Notes under the pieces: generated by a model
Told to the model about the DNA's origin: nothing
Database searches by the model: none
Seen by the model: only the letters and a program-made list of their open reading frames with translations
Made by a program: the position numbers and the translations under genes
Shown here: positions 15,336 through 24,731 of the stretch, in pieces
Layout of the letters: every line of letters starts with the position of its first letter
Position numbering within the stretch: the stretch's first letter is position 1
NCBI GenBank assembly: GCA_002692965.1
Contig: NZNC01000029.1
Location: 248,001 to 312,000, forward strand
Direction of reading: 5' to 3'
DNA from: Haliea sp.
GTDB taxonomy: Bacteria; Pseudomonadota; Gammaproteobacteria; Pseudomonadales; Halieaceae
Length of the DNA stretch: 64,000 nt

Positions 15336-17333
15336 ATGCGCCGTGAGGGGCAGCCTCTGGCGGGCATGCCGGCGCCGGCGCTGTCCTGGGAGCCCGACGG
15401 CACACCGCGTTCGTCGCAGTTCGACGATATCTACTACTCCCCGGGCGATGGCCTGGCGGAGAGCGAGACGGTCTTCCTGCGCGGCAATCACCTGCCCGGG
15501 CGCTGGTCATCACACCCGCGCCCGCATTTCGTGATTGCCGAAACCGGTTTTGGCACCGGTTTGAACTTCCTGCTGACCTGGCTGCACTGGCGCCAGGCCC
15601 GGGGCGCGCCGCGACTGCACTATCTCTCGGTGGAGCGCTTTCCCCTGGATCGCGTGGCCCTGGAGCAGGCCCTGGCCGCCTGGCCCACACTTGCCCCCCT
15701 GGCGGCGCAGCTGCTGGCCCAGTACCCGCCGGCGCTCCCCGGCCCTCACCGACTGCTGCTGGAGGACGGCAAGGTGACCCTGGACCTGTGGTGGGGCGAC
15801 GCCGACGAGGCCCTTGCCGACTGGGAGCGCGGCCGGCAACCGCAGGTGGATGCCTGGTACCTCGACGGCTTCGCGCCGTCCCGCAACGCCGGCCTGTGGA
15901 GTGAAAGCCTCTTTCAGCGCATGGCCCGACTCAGTCGGCCGGGGGCCAGTCTGGCCACTTTCACCGCCGCCGGCGCTGTGCGCCGGGGCCTCCAGGCCGC
16001 CGGCTTTCAGGTGGAAAAACAGCCGGGCTTTGGCCGCAAGCGGGAGCGCATTGTCGGGCGCTGCTTGCAGCCAGCTGCCCCCCTGCCCTGGCCGGATACC
16101 CCGTGGGAGCAAGCGGGCCCGGCACCCGGGCCGCCGCATCAGGCCGTGGTGATCGGCGCGGGGCTGGCCGGCAGCCACTGCGCGGCGGCACTCGCCCGTC
16201 GCGGCATTGAGGTTACCGTGCTGGAGGCCGGCTCCATCGCCGGCGCCGCCTCGGGAAACCCCCAGGGCGTTCTCTACACGCGCCTGTCGCAGCGCCATTC
16301 GACCCTGGTCGACTTCGCCCTCGCCAGCTATACCTTCGCCGCGCGGCGCTACCGGGAAATGTTCCAGGCGGGGCAACTGCGCGAGGGAGTGGAGGGTGCA
16401 CTCTGCGGGAGCCTGCAGCTTCTCGCGAAGGAGCGCGACCGCGCCGAGCCCCCGGGGCTGGCGACACTCTACGGCTATCTCGAGCAGGAAGCCGCCAGTC
16501 GCATGGCGGGCATTAACCTGCCGGGGCCAGCGCTGCACTTTCCCGATTCCGGCTGGCTCAATCCCGCGGCGGTCTGCCGGGCCCTGTTGTCGGGCCCGGG
16601 TATCCGCGTGCGCGAGGGCCTGGGGCAGGTCACCCTGCGTCGCGAGGGCGAGCGCTGGTCGCTGCTCGACGACCGGGGCGGCGAGCTTGCGCAGAGCACC
16701 TGCGTGGTGCTCGCTGCAGGCCTGCAGACCCCGACCCTGTCCGGGCTGGACTGGCTGCGCCTGAAAGCCGTGCGGGGACAAACCACCCAGCTGCCCCCCC
16801 TGCCCGCGCTAGCCGGCCTGACCAGCGTGGTCTGCCACAGCGGCTATCTCGCACCCGCGGCGCCGGACGGTCACTGCATCGGCGCCACCTTTCAGGTTTC
16901 GGACCCCGACCCGCAGCTGCGCCTGGCCGATCAGCAGGCCAACCTGTCGGCACTTGCAGAAGCCCTGCCGACGCTGTGCACGGCGCTGACCCCGCTGGTG
17001 GGCGAAGCGCTGCCCGGTCGGGTTGGCTGGCGTGCCGCGACCCCCGACTACCTTCCCCTCGCGGGGCCCGTGGCGGACCGGGCCGCCTTTCTCGACCGCT
17101 ACGCCGGGCTGCGTAGCAATGCCCGGCAGGTGATCCCCCAGGGCGCCCCCTGCCTGCCCGGGCTGTACCTGAGCGCGGGGCACGGGTCCCGGGGCCTGAC
17201 CTCGACCCCACTGGTCGCCGAGCTCATCGCCAGCCAGGTCTGCGGGGAACCGCTGCCTCTCGAGCCGGAGTTGCAGCGAGCGCTCTCACCCAACCGATTC
17301 CTGGCCCGCAACCTGGCGAGAAACCTATGTTGA
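15336..17333 (+). CDS. mnmC: Bifunctional tRNA 5-methylaminomethyl-2-thiouridine synthesis protein MnmC
   Basis: A 665-aa fusion acting on the wobble uridine (U34) of certain tRNAs. The N-terminal SAM methyltransferase half (MnmC2: IAETGFGTGLNFL, WYLDGFAPSRNAGLWS) makes mnm5s2U from nm5s2U. The C-terminal FAD oxidoreductase half (MnmC1: VVIGAGLAGSHCAAALARRG, about residues 268-287) removes the carboxymethyl group from cmnm5. The ATG at 15336 is preferred to a GTG at 15327 because GAGG sits 8 nt before it. The downstream cyclotransferase gene overlaps its end by 7 nt. mnmA, which thiolates the same nucleotide, is at 51894. Confidence 0.95.
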   Translation: MRREGQPLAGMPAPALSWEPDGTPRSSQFDDIYYSPGDGLAESETVFLRGNHLPGRWSSHPRPHFVIAETGFGTGLNFLLTWLHWRQARGAPRLHYLSVERFPLDRVALEQALAAWPTLAPLAAQLLAQYPPALPGPHRLLLEDGKVTLDLWWGDADEALADWERGRQPQVDAWYLDGFAPSRNAGLWSESLFQRMARLSRPGASLATFTAAGAVRRGLQAAGFQVEKQPGFGRKRERIVGRCLQPAAPLPWPDTPWEQAGPAPGPPHQAVVIGAGLAGSHCAAALARRGIEVTVLEAGSIAGAASGNPQGVLYTRLSQRHSTLVDFALASYTFAARRYREMFQAGQLREGVEGALCGSLQLLAKERDRAEPPGLATLYGYLEQEAASRMAGINLPGPALHFPDSGWLNPAAVCRALLSGPGIRVREGLGQVTLRREGERWSLLDDRGGELAQSTCVVLAAGLQTPTLSGLDWLRLKAVRGQTTQLPPLPALAGLTSVVCHSGYLAPAAPDGHCIGATFQVSDPDPQLRLADQQANLSALAEALPTLCTALTPLVGEALPGRVGWRAATPDYLPLAGPVADRAAFLDRYAGLRSNARQVIPQGAPCLPGLYLSAGHGSRGLTSTPLVAELIASQVCGEPLPLEPELQRALSPNRFLARNLARNLC

Positions 17334-18118
17334 AAAAGCCCCTGCTCACACTGGCCCTGTCGCTGACCCTGCTGCCGACGGCGCTGGAAGCCGCCGCCCC
17401 GCGCGAATGGTCCTACCGGGTAATGGAAAAGCAACCACAGCCCCGCGATCACTTCGTCCAGGGGCTGCAAATCGTCGACGGGATGCTCTACGTGAGCACC
17501 GGCGGTTACGGCAGTTCCCGGCTCCTGCAGTACCGCCTCGCGGACGGTGAATTGCTGCGGGTGCGGCGGCTGCATCCGCGGCTGTTCGGGGAGGGCCTGA
17601 CCGTCCTGGGTGAACAGGTCTACCAGCTGACCTGGCGCGCCCGGCGGCTGCTGGTTTTCCAGCGCGAGGGCCTGACACCCAAAACCACGCTCCCGCTACC
17701 CGGCCAGGGTTGGGGCCTTACCGACAACGGCCGCGAGCTGATCTACACCGACAGCGGCCACGAACTGATCTACCTCGACCCCGACAGCGGCCGCGAACTG
17801 CGCCGGGTCCCAGTGCGCGAGAATGGAACCCCGCTGCCGCGGCTAAACGAGCTGGAATGGATCGACGGCAAAGTCTGGGCAAATATCTGGCAGGAAGACC
17901 GCATCGTCGCCATTGAACCCGACACCGGCCGGGTTACCGACAGCGTCAATCTCGCCGGCCTGCTGCCGGACTCCGAGCGCGGCCCCGGCACCGATGTCCT
18001 CAACGGCATCGCCCACAACCCGGTGGACGGCGCCCTCTGGGTGACCGGCAAACGCTGGCCCTGGCGCTACCGGATCGAGCTGGTGCCAGCCAAGGCAGCC
18101 GGCGACGAATCGCGTTAG
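17327..18118 (+). CDS. Glutaminyl-peptide cyclotransferase (plant-type)
   Basis: A 263-aa exported protein of the plant/bacterial glutaminyl cyclase family, which forms N-terminal pyroglutamate from glutamine. A Sec signal covers residues 1-24 (LLTLALSLTLLPTALEAAA). The mature part is a five-bladed propeller pattern, with FVQGLQIVDGMLYVSTGGYG, GEGLTVLGEQVYQLTWR, GWGLTDNGRELIYTDSG, LNELEWIDGKVWANIWQEDRI and DVLNGIAHNPVDGALWVTGKRWP; these W-G-L and LNELEW motifs define the family. It overlaps the end of mnmC by 7 nt. The substrate protein in this bacterium is not known. Confidence 0.88.
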   Translation: MLKKPLLTLALSLTLLPTALEAAAPREWSYRVMEKQPQPRDHFVQGLQIVDGMLYVSTGGYGSSRLLQYRLADGELLRVRRLHPRLFGEGLTVLGEQVYQLTWRARRLLVFQREGLTPKTTLPLPGQGWGLTDNGRELIYTDSGHELIYLDPDSGRELRRVPVRENGTPLPRLNELEWIDGKVWANIWQEDRIVAIEPDTGRVTDSVNLAGLLPDSERGPGTDVLNGIAHNPVDGALWVTGKRWPWRYRIELVPAKAAGDESR

Positions 18119-18150
18119 ACTGTGCGCCTTTGACTTTTCAGGGAGACAGC

Positions 18151-21102
18151 ATGAGTCAGCAGCAGCCGGCCACGGCAGCGGCCCCCGGGGCCTTTGAACA
18201 CCTGCGCAGCCACAACATCGACAGCCTGAACATCCGGGTGGAGCACTACCGCCACCGGGATACCGGTGCCGAGCACTACCACCTGGCCGCCGACAACAGC
18301 GAAAACGTGTTCCTGGTGGCCCTGCGCACCGTGCCCATGGACTCCACCGGGGTCGCCCACATCCTCGAGCACACCGCCCTGTGCGGCAGCGAGCGCTACC
18401 CCGTGCGCGACCCCTTCTTCATGATGCTGCGTCGCTCGCTGAACACCTTCATGAACGCCTTCACCAGCAGCGACTGGACCGCCTACCCCTTCGCCAGCCA
18501 GAACCGCAAGGACTTCGCCAACCTGCTGGATGTTTACCTCGACGCGGTCTTTTTCTCCCGCCTGGACCCGCTGGATTTCGCCCAGGAGGGCCACCGCCTG
18601 GACTTTGCCGAGCCGGGCAACCTGGACAGTGCCCTGGTCCACAAGGGGGTGGTCTACAACGAAATGAAGGGCGCCATGAGCAGCATCAACAGCGTGCTCT
18701 GGCAGAGCCTGTGCGAGCAGCTGTTTCCCACCAACACCTACCACTACAACAGCGGTGGTGACCCGGCGCATATTCCCGAGCTGAGCTACGAACAGCTGCG
18801 GGCCTTCTACCAAACGCACTATCACCCCGGCAACGCGATCTTCATGACCTACGGGGATATTCCCGCCGCGGAGCACCAGGCGGTATTCCAGCAGCGGGTC
18901 CTGTCGCGCTTTGACGCCTCGGGTAGCCCCCGCATCGAAGTGGCCCTGGAACGACGGCTCCCCGCCCCTCGGCGGGTGGTACTGCCCTATGCCCTGGACG
19001 ACGGCGAGGACACCGGGCGCAAGACCCACATCGTAACCGGCTGGCTGCTCGGCCAGAGTACCGACCTCGAGGCCCAGCTGGAAGCCGAACTGCTGACCAG
19101 TGTCCTGCTGGACAACAGCGCCTCGCCACTGCTGCACGCCCTGGAAACCACGCCCCTCGGACAGTCGCCCTCCTCCCTCTGCGGCCTGGAGGACTCCCAG
19201 CGGGAGATGGTCTTCAGCTGCGGCATCACCGGCAGTGAGGCCGAGAATGCGGATGCCTTCGAGGCCCTGGTACTGGAGGTCATCCAGCGGGTGGCCGAGG
19301 AAGGCGTCGCCCAAGAGCAACTGGAGGCCGTGCTGCACCAGCTGGAACTGCACCAGCGGGAAGTCAGTGGTGACGGTTTCCCCTACGGCCTGCAGTTGAT
19401 CATGCAGGCACTGGGCCCCGCGACCCACTATGCCGATCCTGTCGCCGTGCTGGATCTCGAGCCGGTCCTGGACACCCTGCGCGAACGCATTGCGCAGCCC
19501 GGCTATATACAGTCCCTGGCGCGCCGCCTGCTGCTGGACAATCCGCACCGGGTGACCCTGGTGATGACGCCGGATACCGGCCTGTCGGCGCGCCGCGAGT
19601 CCGAGGAGCGCGAGCGCCTCGAGACACTCAAGGCCGGCATGGACACGCCGGCTCTGCGTGCGATCGCGGAGCAGGCGGAGCGCCTGGACGCCCGCCAACA
19701 GCAGGTGGACGACCTCAGCATTCTGCCCAAGGTCACGCTGGCGGATGTCGCACCCACCCTGCCGCGCCTCGACTACAGTACCCGCGGGGTCGCGGGCCTG
19801 CCTTTGACCGCCTATGCCCGTGGCACCAACGGCCTGGTCTACCAGCAGCTGATTGCGGAACTGCCGGCGCTGGCCGACGCCGACCTCGAGCTCTTGCCAC
19901 TGTACACCCGGCTGCTGACAGAGACCGGCCTGGGTGACGCGGACTACCTGTCGGTCCAGCACCGCCAGTCGGCCACGGTGGGCAGCATTAGCGCCTGGAC
20001 ATCCGCCCGCGGCGGCGTGGATGACGAACAGCAGGTCAGTGCGCACCTGGTCCTCTCCAGCAAGGCCCTGGGCCGCCTGTCGCAGGAACAGGTGACACTC
20101 ATGCGCGACACCCTGCTCGAGGCCCGTTTCGACGAACGCGCCCGGCTGCGCGAACTGGTCAGCCAGCAGCGCGCCCGGCGGGAACAGGCGGTGACCGGGC
20201 AGGGTCACGCTCTGGCCATGACCGCCGCCTGCGCCGGCATGAGCCCGCTAGGTCGCCTGCACCACGAGCAGGGGGGGCTGGAGGGCCTCCGTCGCCTCAA
20301 GGCACTGGATGACAGTCTCGACGATGACTCCCGCCTGGAGGCCTTTGCCGCCAGCCTCGGTGATCTGCATCGACGCCTCGCGCGGGCACCGCGGCAGGTC
20401 CTGACCATCGCCGACGAGCCGCACCTGGACAGCGCAGTCGACAGCGCCCTGGCGCAGTGGCAGACACTGCCGACCGAGGACGCCAATGCCTATCACGGCA
20501 CGCCCCTGCGCGAGGTGCGGCGGGAAATCTGGCTGGCCAACACCCAGGGAAACTTTTGTGCCACTGCCTTCCCGACAGTGCCCGTGGGGCACCCGGACGC
20601 CGCTGCGCTCACCGTACTCGGGGGCTTTCTCCGCAACGGTTTCCTGCATCGCAGCATCCGCGAGCAGGGGGGTGCCTACGGCGGCGGCGCCAGCCAGGAC
20701 TCCGGCGTGGCGGCATTCCGCTTCTTTTCCTACCGCGACCCGCGCCTGCAGGCCACGCTGGAGGATTTCCAGGCCTCGATACATTGGCTGCAGCACCACC
20801 AGCACAGCCCCGAGAGCCTGGAGGAGGCGGTGCTGGGTGTGATCAGCAGCCTGGACAAGCCGGGCTCACCCGCGGGCGAGGCCCGGCAGGACTTCCACAA
20901 CCGCCTCTACGGCCGGGACCACGCCCAGCGCGAGGCCTTCCGGCGCGCCGTACTGAGTGTCACGCTGGAGGACCTTCTGCGAGTCGCGGACACCTGGCTG
21001 AAGCCGGAGCGCGCGAGCACCGCTGTGGTGACCAGTCGCAAGCAACTGGAGTCACTGGGCAGCTGGGTGAGCGAGCAGGGCCTCGAGATCCGCGAGCTGT
21101 GA
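18151..21102 (+). CDS. M16C metalloprotease (presequence-protease/PreP-like, insulinase family)
   Basis: A 983-aa zinc peptidase. The inverted zinc motif HILEH (His70, Glu73, His74) and the third ligand region VYNEMKGAM near residue 171 are present in the catalytic N-terminal half. The family segments DPFFMMLRRSLNTFMNAFTSSDWTAYPF and GAYGGGAS, and the length of about 980, are typical of PreP-type enzymes. No signal peptide is visible. The ATG at 18151 follows GGGAG with 5-nt spacing and is preferred to an upstream TTG at 18130. Bacterial relatives degrade short peptides inside the cell. Confidence 0.92.
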   Translation: MSQQQPATAAAPGAFEHLRSHNIDSLNIRVEHYRHRDTGAEHYHLAADNSENVFLVALRTVPMDSTGVAHILEHTALCGSERYPVRDPFFMMLRRSLNTFMNAFTSSDWTAYPFASQNRKDFANLLDVYLDAVFFSRLDPLDFAQEGHRLDFAEPGNLDSALVHKGVVYNEMKGAMSSINSVLWQSLCEQLFPTNTYHYNSGGDPAHIPELSYEQLRAFYQTHYHPGNAIFMTYGDIPAAEHQAVFQQRVLSRFDASGSPRIEVALERRLPAPRRVVLPYALDDGEDTGRKTHIVTGWLLGQSTDLEAQLEAELLTSVLLDNSASPLLHALETTPLGQSPSSLCGLEDSQREMVFSCGITGSEAENADAFEALVLEVIQRVAEEGVAQEQLEAVLHQLELHQREVSGDGFPYGLQLIMQALGPATHYADPVAVLDLEPVLDTLRERIAQPGYIQSLARRLLLDNPHRVTLVMTPDTGLSARRESEERERLETLKAGMDTPALRAIAEQAERLDARQQQVDDLSILPKVTLADVAPTLPRLDYSTRGVAGLPLTAYARGTNGLVYQQLIAELPALADADLELLPLYTRLLTETGLGDADYLSVQHRQSATVGSISAWTSARGGVDDEQQVSAHLVLSSKALGRLSQEQVTLMRDTLLEARFDERARLRELVSQQRARREQAVTGQGHALAMTAACAGMSPLGRLHHEQGGLEGLRRLKALDDSLDDDSRLEAFAASLGDLHRRLARAPRQVLTIADEPHLDSAVDSALAQWQTLPTEDANAYHGTPLREVRREIWLANTQGNFCATAFPTVPVGHPDAAALTVLGGFLRNGFLHRSIREQGGAYGGGASQDSGVAAFRFFSYRDPRLQATLEDFQASIHWLQHHQHSPESLEEAVLGVISSLDKPGSPAGEARQDFHNRLYGRDHAQREAFRRAVLSVTLEDLLRVADTWLKPERASTAVVTSRKQLESLGSWVSEQGLEIREL

Positions 21103-21112
21103 GCCCCGCCGC

Positions 21113-21622
21113 TCACTGATCGGCGGCGCCCCGGGGTGGAGTATCCGCCCCATTGCGGCCGCCGTGAGCCCGCGGGCCATGGCCGCGCTGCTCCCGCCCC
21201 TGTCGCCGCTCCGCCGCCGCGTCCCAGCGCTCGCGCTGTTCCGGTTCCAGCAACTGATAGATCGCCGCCTGATGCTCCGCCCGCCGCAGCGCCTGCCGCG
21301 CCTGGATGGCACCCAGCTCCTCGGTCAGCGCCCTGGCCCGCGCCTGATCGAAGTCCGTGCGCAAGTCGCGCAGAGACTGGTGGATAGCCTGCAGGCGCTT
21401 CCGGTCAGCCGCTGCCGCATCGCGACCGGAGTCGAAAAGTGCCTGCCAGGCGGCGCGCTGCTCCTCGCTCAGCGACAGCTTCTCGGCCATTTTTTCGAAG
21501 CGGGGGCCCACCTCGCCTCGTGCGCCCGGGCCGTCCGGATGACCGGCCAGCGCCCCCGCGGTCAGGAGGGCGGTGCACAGCGACAGGGCCAGTGGCAGTT
21601 TGCCTATGCGATGTTTGTCCAT
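21113..21622 (-). CDS. Spy/CpxP-like periplasmic stress protein
   Basis: A 169-aa exported protein. Residues 1-26 are a signal (LPLALSLCTALLTAGALA). The mature part is helical and carries LTxxQ-like repeats (LSLSEEQRAAWQALF, LLEPEQRERWDAA), as in Spy and CpxP, which act as periplasmic chaperones or inhibit the Cpx sensor. The C-terminus is an Arg/Gly/His-rich tail. The ATG at 21622 follows AGGAG with good spacing. It diverges from a CpxR/CpxA-like pair, with a perfect CpxR box between them, so it is a probable regulon member. Confidence 0.85.
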   Translation of the reverse strand: MDKHRIGKLPLALSLCTALLTAGALAGHPDGPGARGEVGPRFEKMAEKLSLSEEQRAAWQALFDSGRDAAAADRKRLQAIHQSLRDLRTDFDQARARALTEELGAIQARQALRRAEHQAAIYQLLEPEQRERWDAAAERRQGREQRGHGPRAHGGRNGADTPPRGAADQ

Positions 21623-21692
21623 GGGGTTTTCTCCTGTTGTGGTACCCGCATTCAGAATAGAGCGGAGCTGGGTTAAGCAGTGCGCGCGGCGG

Positions 21693-21707
21693 GTAAAAAA
21701 CTGTAAA
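21693..21707 (+). promoter_or_regulatory. CpxR box between the Spy-like gene and cpxR
   Basis: GTAAA-AAACT-GTAAA, an exact match to the known CpxR consensus GTAAA-N5-GTAAA. It lies 71 nt upstream of the Spy-like start and 74 nt upstream of the cpxR-like start, so it could control both, including autoregulation. Confidence 0.75.
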
Positions 21708-21780
21708 GAAGCGTGCCGCCACGGTGACAGCCAATCCGTGGCGGGGCACACTTGCCACGGGTTTTCTCGCGGGAAGAAGA

Positions 21781-22479
21781 ATGAGCGACCACATTCTGAT
21801 CGTCGACGACGATCGAGAGCTGTGCAGCCTGTTGCAGGAGTTTCTGAGCCTGGAAGGCTTCCGCGTGAGCCTCTGCCACGAGGGGCACGAAGCCCTGCGA
21901 CGCTGCCGGGACACGCCTTTTGACGCCCTGGTACTGGATATCATGTTGCCGGGCCTGCAGGGGCTCGATCTGCTGCGCAGCCTGCGCGAGCACGACAGCA
22001 CACCCGTCCTGATGCTGACCGCCCGCGGCGGTGACACCGACCGCATCGTCGGCCTGGAGCTCGGGGCCGACGACTACCTGCCCAAACCCTGCAACCCGCG
22101 GGAGCTTTCGGCGCGCTTGCGCGCGATCCTGCGGCGCACGCGGGCCTCCCACAGCCCGCCGGGCGACGCGGTGCTGAGCGCCGGGAAGGCGCGCCTGGAC
22201 CCCGCCCGGCGCAGTGCCACCTGGGACGGCCAGGACCTCGGTCTCACCAGCGCCGAGTTCAACATCCTGCAGGTCTTGATGGCCCAGGCGGGAGCGGTGG
22301 TGGACAAGGAAACCCTGAGCCGCCAGGCACTGCAGCGGCCACTGACCGCCTACGACCGCAGTGTCGATGTGCATGTCTCGCGTATCCGCCGCAAGTTCGC
22401 CGACCTCGGCGCCGAGAACCCCATCACCAGCGTGCGCGGAGCCGGCTATCAGTTCACGCTCCCTGCCGGAGAGAACTGA
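21781..22479 (+). CDS. cpxR: CpxR-like OmpR-family response regulator
   Basis: A 232-aa transcription regulator with a receiver (HILIVDDDRELCSLLQEFL, phospho-acceptor Asp53 in LVLDIMLPG, LTARGG, and conserved Lys in DDYLPKP) and a C-terminal winged-helix domain (LTSAEFNILQVLM, YDRSVDVHVSRIRRK, SVRGAGYQF). The partner sensor kinase follows with a TGATG overlap. The identity is inferred from similarity, the CpxA-like partner, the divergent Spy/CpxP-like gene and the perfect CpxR box upstream. GGGAAGA precedes the ATG. Confidence 0.88.
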   Translation: MSDHILIVDDDRELCSLLQEFLSLEGFRVSLCHEGHEALRRCRDTPFDALVLDIMLPGLQGLDLLRSLREHDSTPVLMLTARGGDTDRIVGLELGADDYLPKPCNPRELSARLRAILRRTRASHSPPGDAVLSAGKARLDPARRSATWDGQDLGLTSAEFNILQVLMAQAGAVVDKETLSRQALQRPLTAYDRSVDVHVSRIRRKFADLGAENPITSVRGAGYQFTLPAGEN

Positions 22480-23825
22480 TGCCTCTGTTCCTGAGGATTT
22501 TCCTGGGCTTCTGGCTGGTCACCGCCGCCGTGCTCGGGAGCTGGCTGCTGGCGGGGGAATACCTGGACTCGCTGTTTACCGAAGCGGAGGACCGGCGCGG
22601 GCCAGGGGGCCCACCGCGCTTCGTGGTGCGCCTGTTCTACGACCTGCAGCATCAGCCACTGGGCGCGCTGGAAGAGGTGGTAAAGACGGTGGAACAACAG
22701 CACGCCGTGCGCATCTACCTGCTGGATAACGCCGGGCGTGAACTGCTCTCGCGGCGCCTGCCACCCGCCGTCGAGGAAATCAGCGCCCGGCTCGACCGCG
22801 GCGGGCGGCGGGCCTTCCTGCGCACGGAGCGCTATCACCTGGTGGCACATCGCCTGCACCGCGAGGATATCGGCCGGCTGCAGGTGGTACTGCGCTTCAC
22901 CCCCAGCCGCTCCTGGCTGGCCCGGACCCTCGGCAGCCACCTCTGGTTGCGCCTGCTGGTCGCACTGCTGGTCTCCGGGCTGCTCTGCTTCGCGCTCTCG
23001 CGCCTGTTGACCCGGCGCCTGGAGCATCTGCGCCAGGCGGCGGGGGAACTGGCCGCGGGCCACCTCGACACCCGCCTGGCCGTGCGCCAGCGCGGGGGCG
23101 ACGAGACCGACCAGCTGGCCCGGGATTTCAACAGCATGGCGGGGCAACTGCAGCAGCGCATTGACGCCGAACGCCAGCTGCTCTCGGACGTCTCCCACGA
23201 GCTGCGTTCTCCCCTCGCGCGTCTGCAGGTCGCCCTGGCACTGGCCGAGCGGCAGCCGGGTCAGGCGGGTGCGCAGCTGCCGCGACTGGCGCGGGAGGTG
23301 CAGCGACTGGAGGCCCTGATTGATGAGTTACTGCAGAGCCAGCGCGGACAGGTCGCTTTGGAGGAACACCTGGATCTGCGCGCCCTGTTGGCGGACATCT
23401 GCGCCGACGCCCGCTTCGAAGGCAGCCAGCGCGACTGCCGGGTCATCTGTGACACCGGGGAGACGGAGGCACTGGTCATGGGGGACAGCGACCTGCTGCG
23501 GCGAGCCTTCGACAACCTGCTGCGCAATGCCCTCACCTACTCGCCGCGGGGCACCACGATCCGGGTGAGCCTGCGCTGCGTGTCACCGTCGCAAGCCCGG
23601 ATACAGGTCGAGGACCAGGGTCCGGGCGTGCCCGAAGCAGACCTCGAACGCATCTTTGCTCCCTTCTACCGGGTGGACAGCGCGCGCACCCGGGAGACCG
23701 GTGGCAACGGCCTGGGACTGGCCATTGCACGCCGCGCGATCGAAGCCCACGGCGGCACCCTGCGGGCGAAAAACACCGGCACTGGCCTGTGCCTGATCGT
23801 GGATCTGCCCCTTAGCCCGGACTAG
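22479..23825 (+). CDS. cpxA: CpxA-like sensor histidine kinase
   Basis: A 448-aa inner-membrane kinase. TM1 is at about residues 6-26 and TM2 at about 150-172, with a periplasmic sensor loop of about 120 residues between. A HAMP domain (RRLEHLRQAAGELAAGHLDTRL), the phospho-acceptor box SHELRSPLARLQ, the N box FDNLLRNALTYSP, and the G boxes VEDQGPGVP and GGNGLGLAIARR follow. It overlaps the cpxR stop by one base (TGATG). In the Cpx system the kinase senses misfolded envelope proteins and phosphorylates CpxR. Confidence 0.88.
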   Translation: MPLFLRIFLGFWLVTAAVLGSWLLAGEYLDSLFTEAEDRRGPGGPPRFVVRLFYDLQHQPLGALEEVVKTVEQQHAVRIYLLDNAGRELLSRRLPPAVEEISARLDRGGRRAFLRTERYHLVAHRLHREDIGRLQVVLRFTPSRSWLARTLGSHLWLRLLVALLVSGLLCFALSRLLTRRLEHLRQAAGELAAGHLDTRLAVRQRGGDETDQLARDFNSMAGQLQQRIDAERQLLSDVSHELRSPLARLQVALALAERQPGQAGAQLPRLAREVQRLEALIDELLQSQRGQVALEEHLDLRALLADICADARFEGSQRDCRVICDTGETEALVMGDSDLLRRAFDNLLRNALTYSPRGTTIRVSLRCVSPSQARIQVEDQGPGVPEADLERIFAPFYRVDSARTRETGGNGLGLAIARRAIEAHGGTLRAKNTGTGLCLIVDLPLSPD

Positions 23826-23876
23826 TGGCCGTGCCGCCGGCGCAGTCGTGACCGGCGACATCTGGCACCCCGGTGG

Positions 23877-24629
23877 CTAGCCGAGGAAGGCCTGGCCACC
23901 GTCGAGGGCAATGCTCTGCCCGTTTACGTAGCCGGCACCCTCGCTGCACAGCAGGGCCACGAACTGGCCGATGTCTTTTTCGCAGTCACCCACGCGACGC
24001 TGGGGAATCTGGCTAAAGAACTCCTCGGCCTCCTCCGGATTGTTGTCGATCCACCAGGCCAGGCCGGGGCTCAGCGCGTGGGGCAGGATGGCATTGCAGC
24101 GGATGCCGTCGGGGCCCCACTCGCAGGCCGCGGCACGGGTCAGGGAGCGAATCGCCTCCTTGGTGGCGGCGTAGGCGCCATAGCCCGACATGTCCCAGCG
24201 CTTGGCCGCTGAACTGCCGAGGTTGATGATGACACCGTCTCCCTTGAGGTGCGGGTAGCACAGGCGCATCAGGCGCAGGGTCGCCATGGGGCCCGACTCC
24301 CAGCCCGCCTGCACTTTTTCGTCACTCAGCTCGAGCAGTTTGCCCAGGGGCACCTCGTGGGCGTTATTGACCAGGATCTGCAGGCCGCCAAAGGTCTCCA
24401 CGACACTGTCCACGCAGGCATGCAGTGACTCCGGTGACTTGACGTCGCAGACCAGCGGCAGGGCCTCGCCACCGCGCTCGCGGATGCTCGCCGCCGTCGC
24501 TTCGAGTTTTTCCAGGGTGCGGCCGGTCACCGCCACCTTCGCACCCTGGGCTGCCAGTGCCAAGGCAATGCCCTGCCCCACACCCTGGCCCGCGCCGGTC
24601 ACCAGTGCCACTTTGCCTGTCAAGGACAT
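23877..24629 (-). CDS. SDR family oxidoreductase
   Basis: A 250-aa classical short-chain dehydrogenase/reductase. The cofactor loop is TGAGQGVGQG near residue 13, with a structural NNAH motif, catalytic Ser in INLGSSAA and the active-site YAATK. Length and motifs are ordinary. The ATG at 24629 follows AGGAG. It lies downstream of an AraC-type regulator on the same strand, with 102 nt and a strong hairpin between. The substrate is not deducible; context suggests alcohol or ketone chemistry in lipid or terpenoid catabolism. Confidence 0.9.
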   Translation of the reverse strand: MSLTGKVALVTGAGQGVGQGIALALAAQGAKVAVTGRTLEKLEATAASIRERGGEALPLVCDVKSPESLHACVDSVVETFGGLQILVNNAHEVPLGKLLELSDEKVQAGWESGPMATLRLMRLCYPHLKGDGVIINLGSSAAKRWDMSGYGAYAATKEAIRSLTRAAACEWGPDGIRCNAILPHALSPGLAWWIDNNPEEAEEFFSQIPQRRVGDCEKDIGQFVALLCSEGAGYVNGQSIALDGGQAFLG

Positions 24630-24678
24630 GTCTGTCTCCTCTGTCTCAGCATTGAAGGCGGCAAGCATAGCGTCAGGC

Positions 24679-24714
24679 CGCCGCCGGTAACAGGCGACGC
24701 CCTCTCCGGCGGCG
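24679..24714 (-). terminator. Possible terminator downstream of the AraC-family gene
   Basis: Perfect 9-bp stem (CGCCGCCGG at 24679-24687 and CCGGCGGCG at 24706-24714) with an 18-nt loop, between the AraC stop and the SDR start. An overlapping second stem (CAGGCGA/TCGCCTG) could compete with it. No U-tract follows, so the call rests on stem strength and position. Confidence 0.35.
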
Positions 24715-24731
24715 ACTCGCCTGCGATCGGT

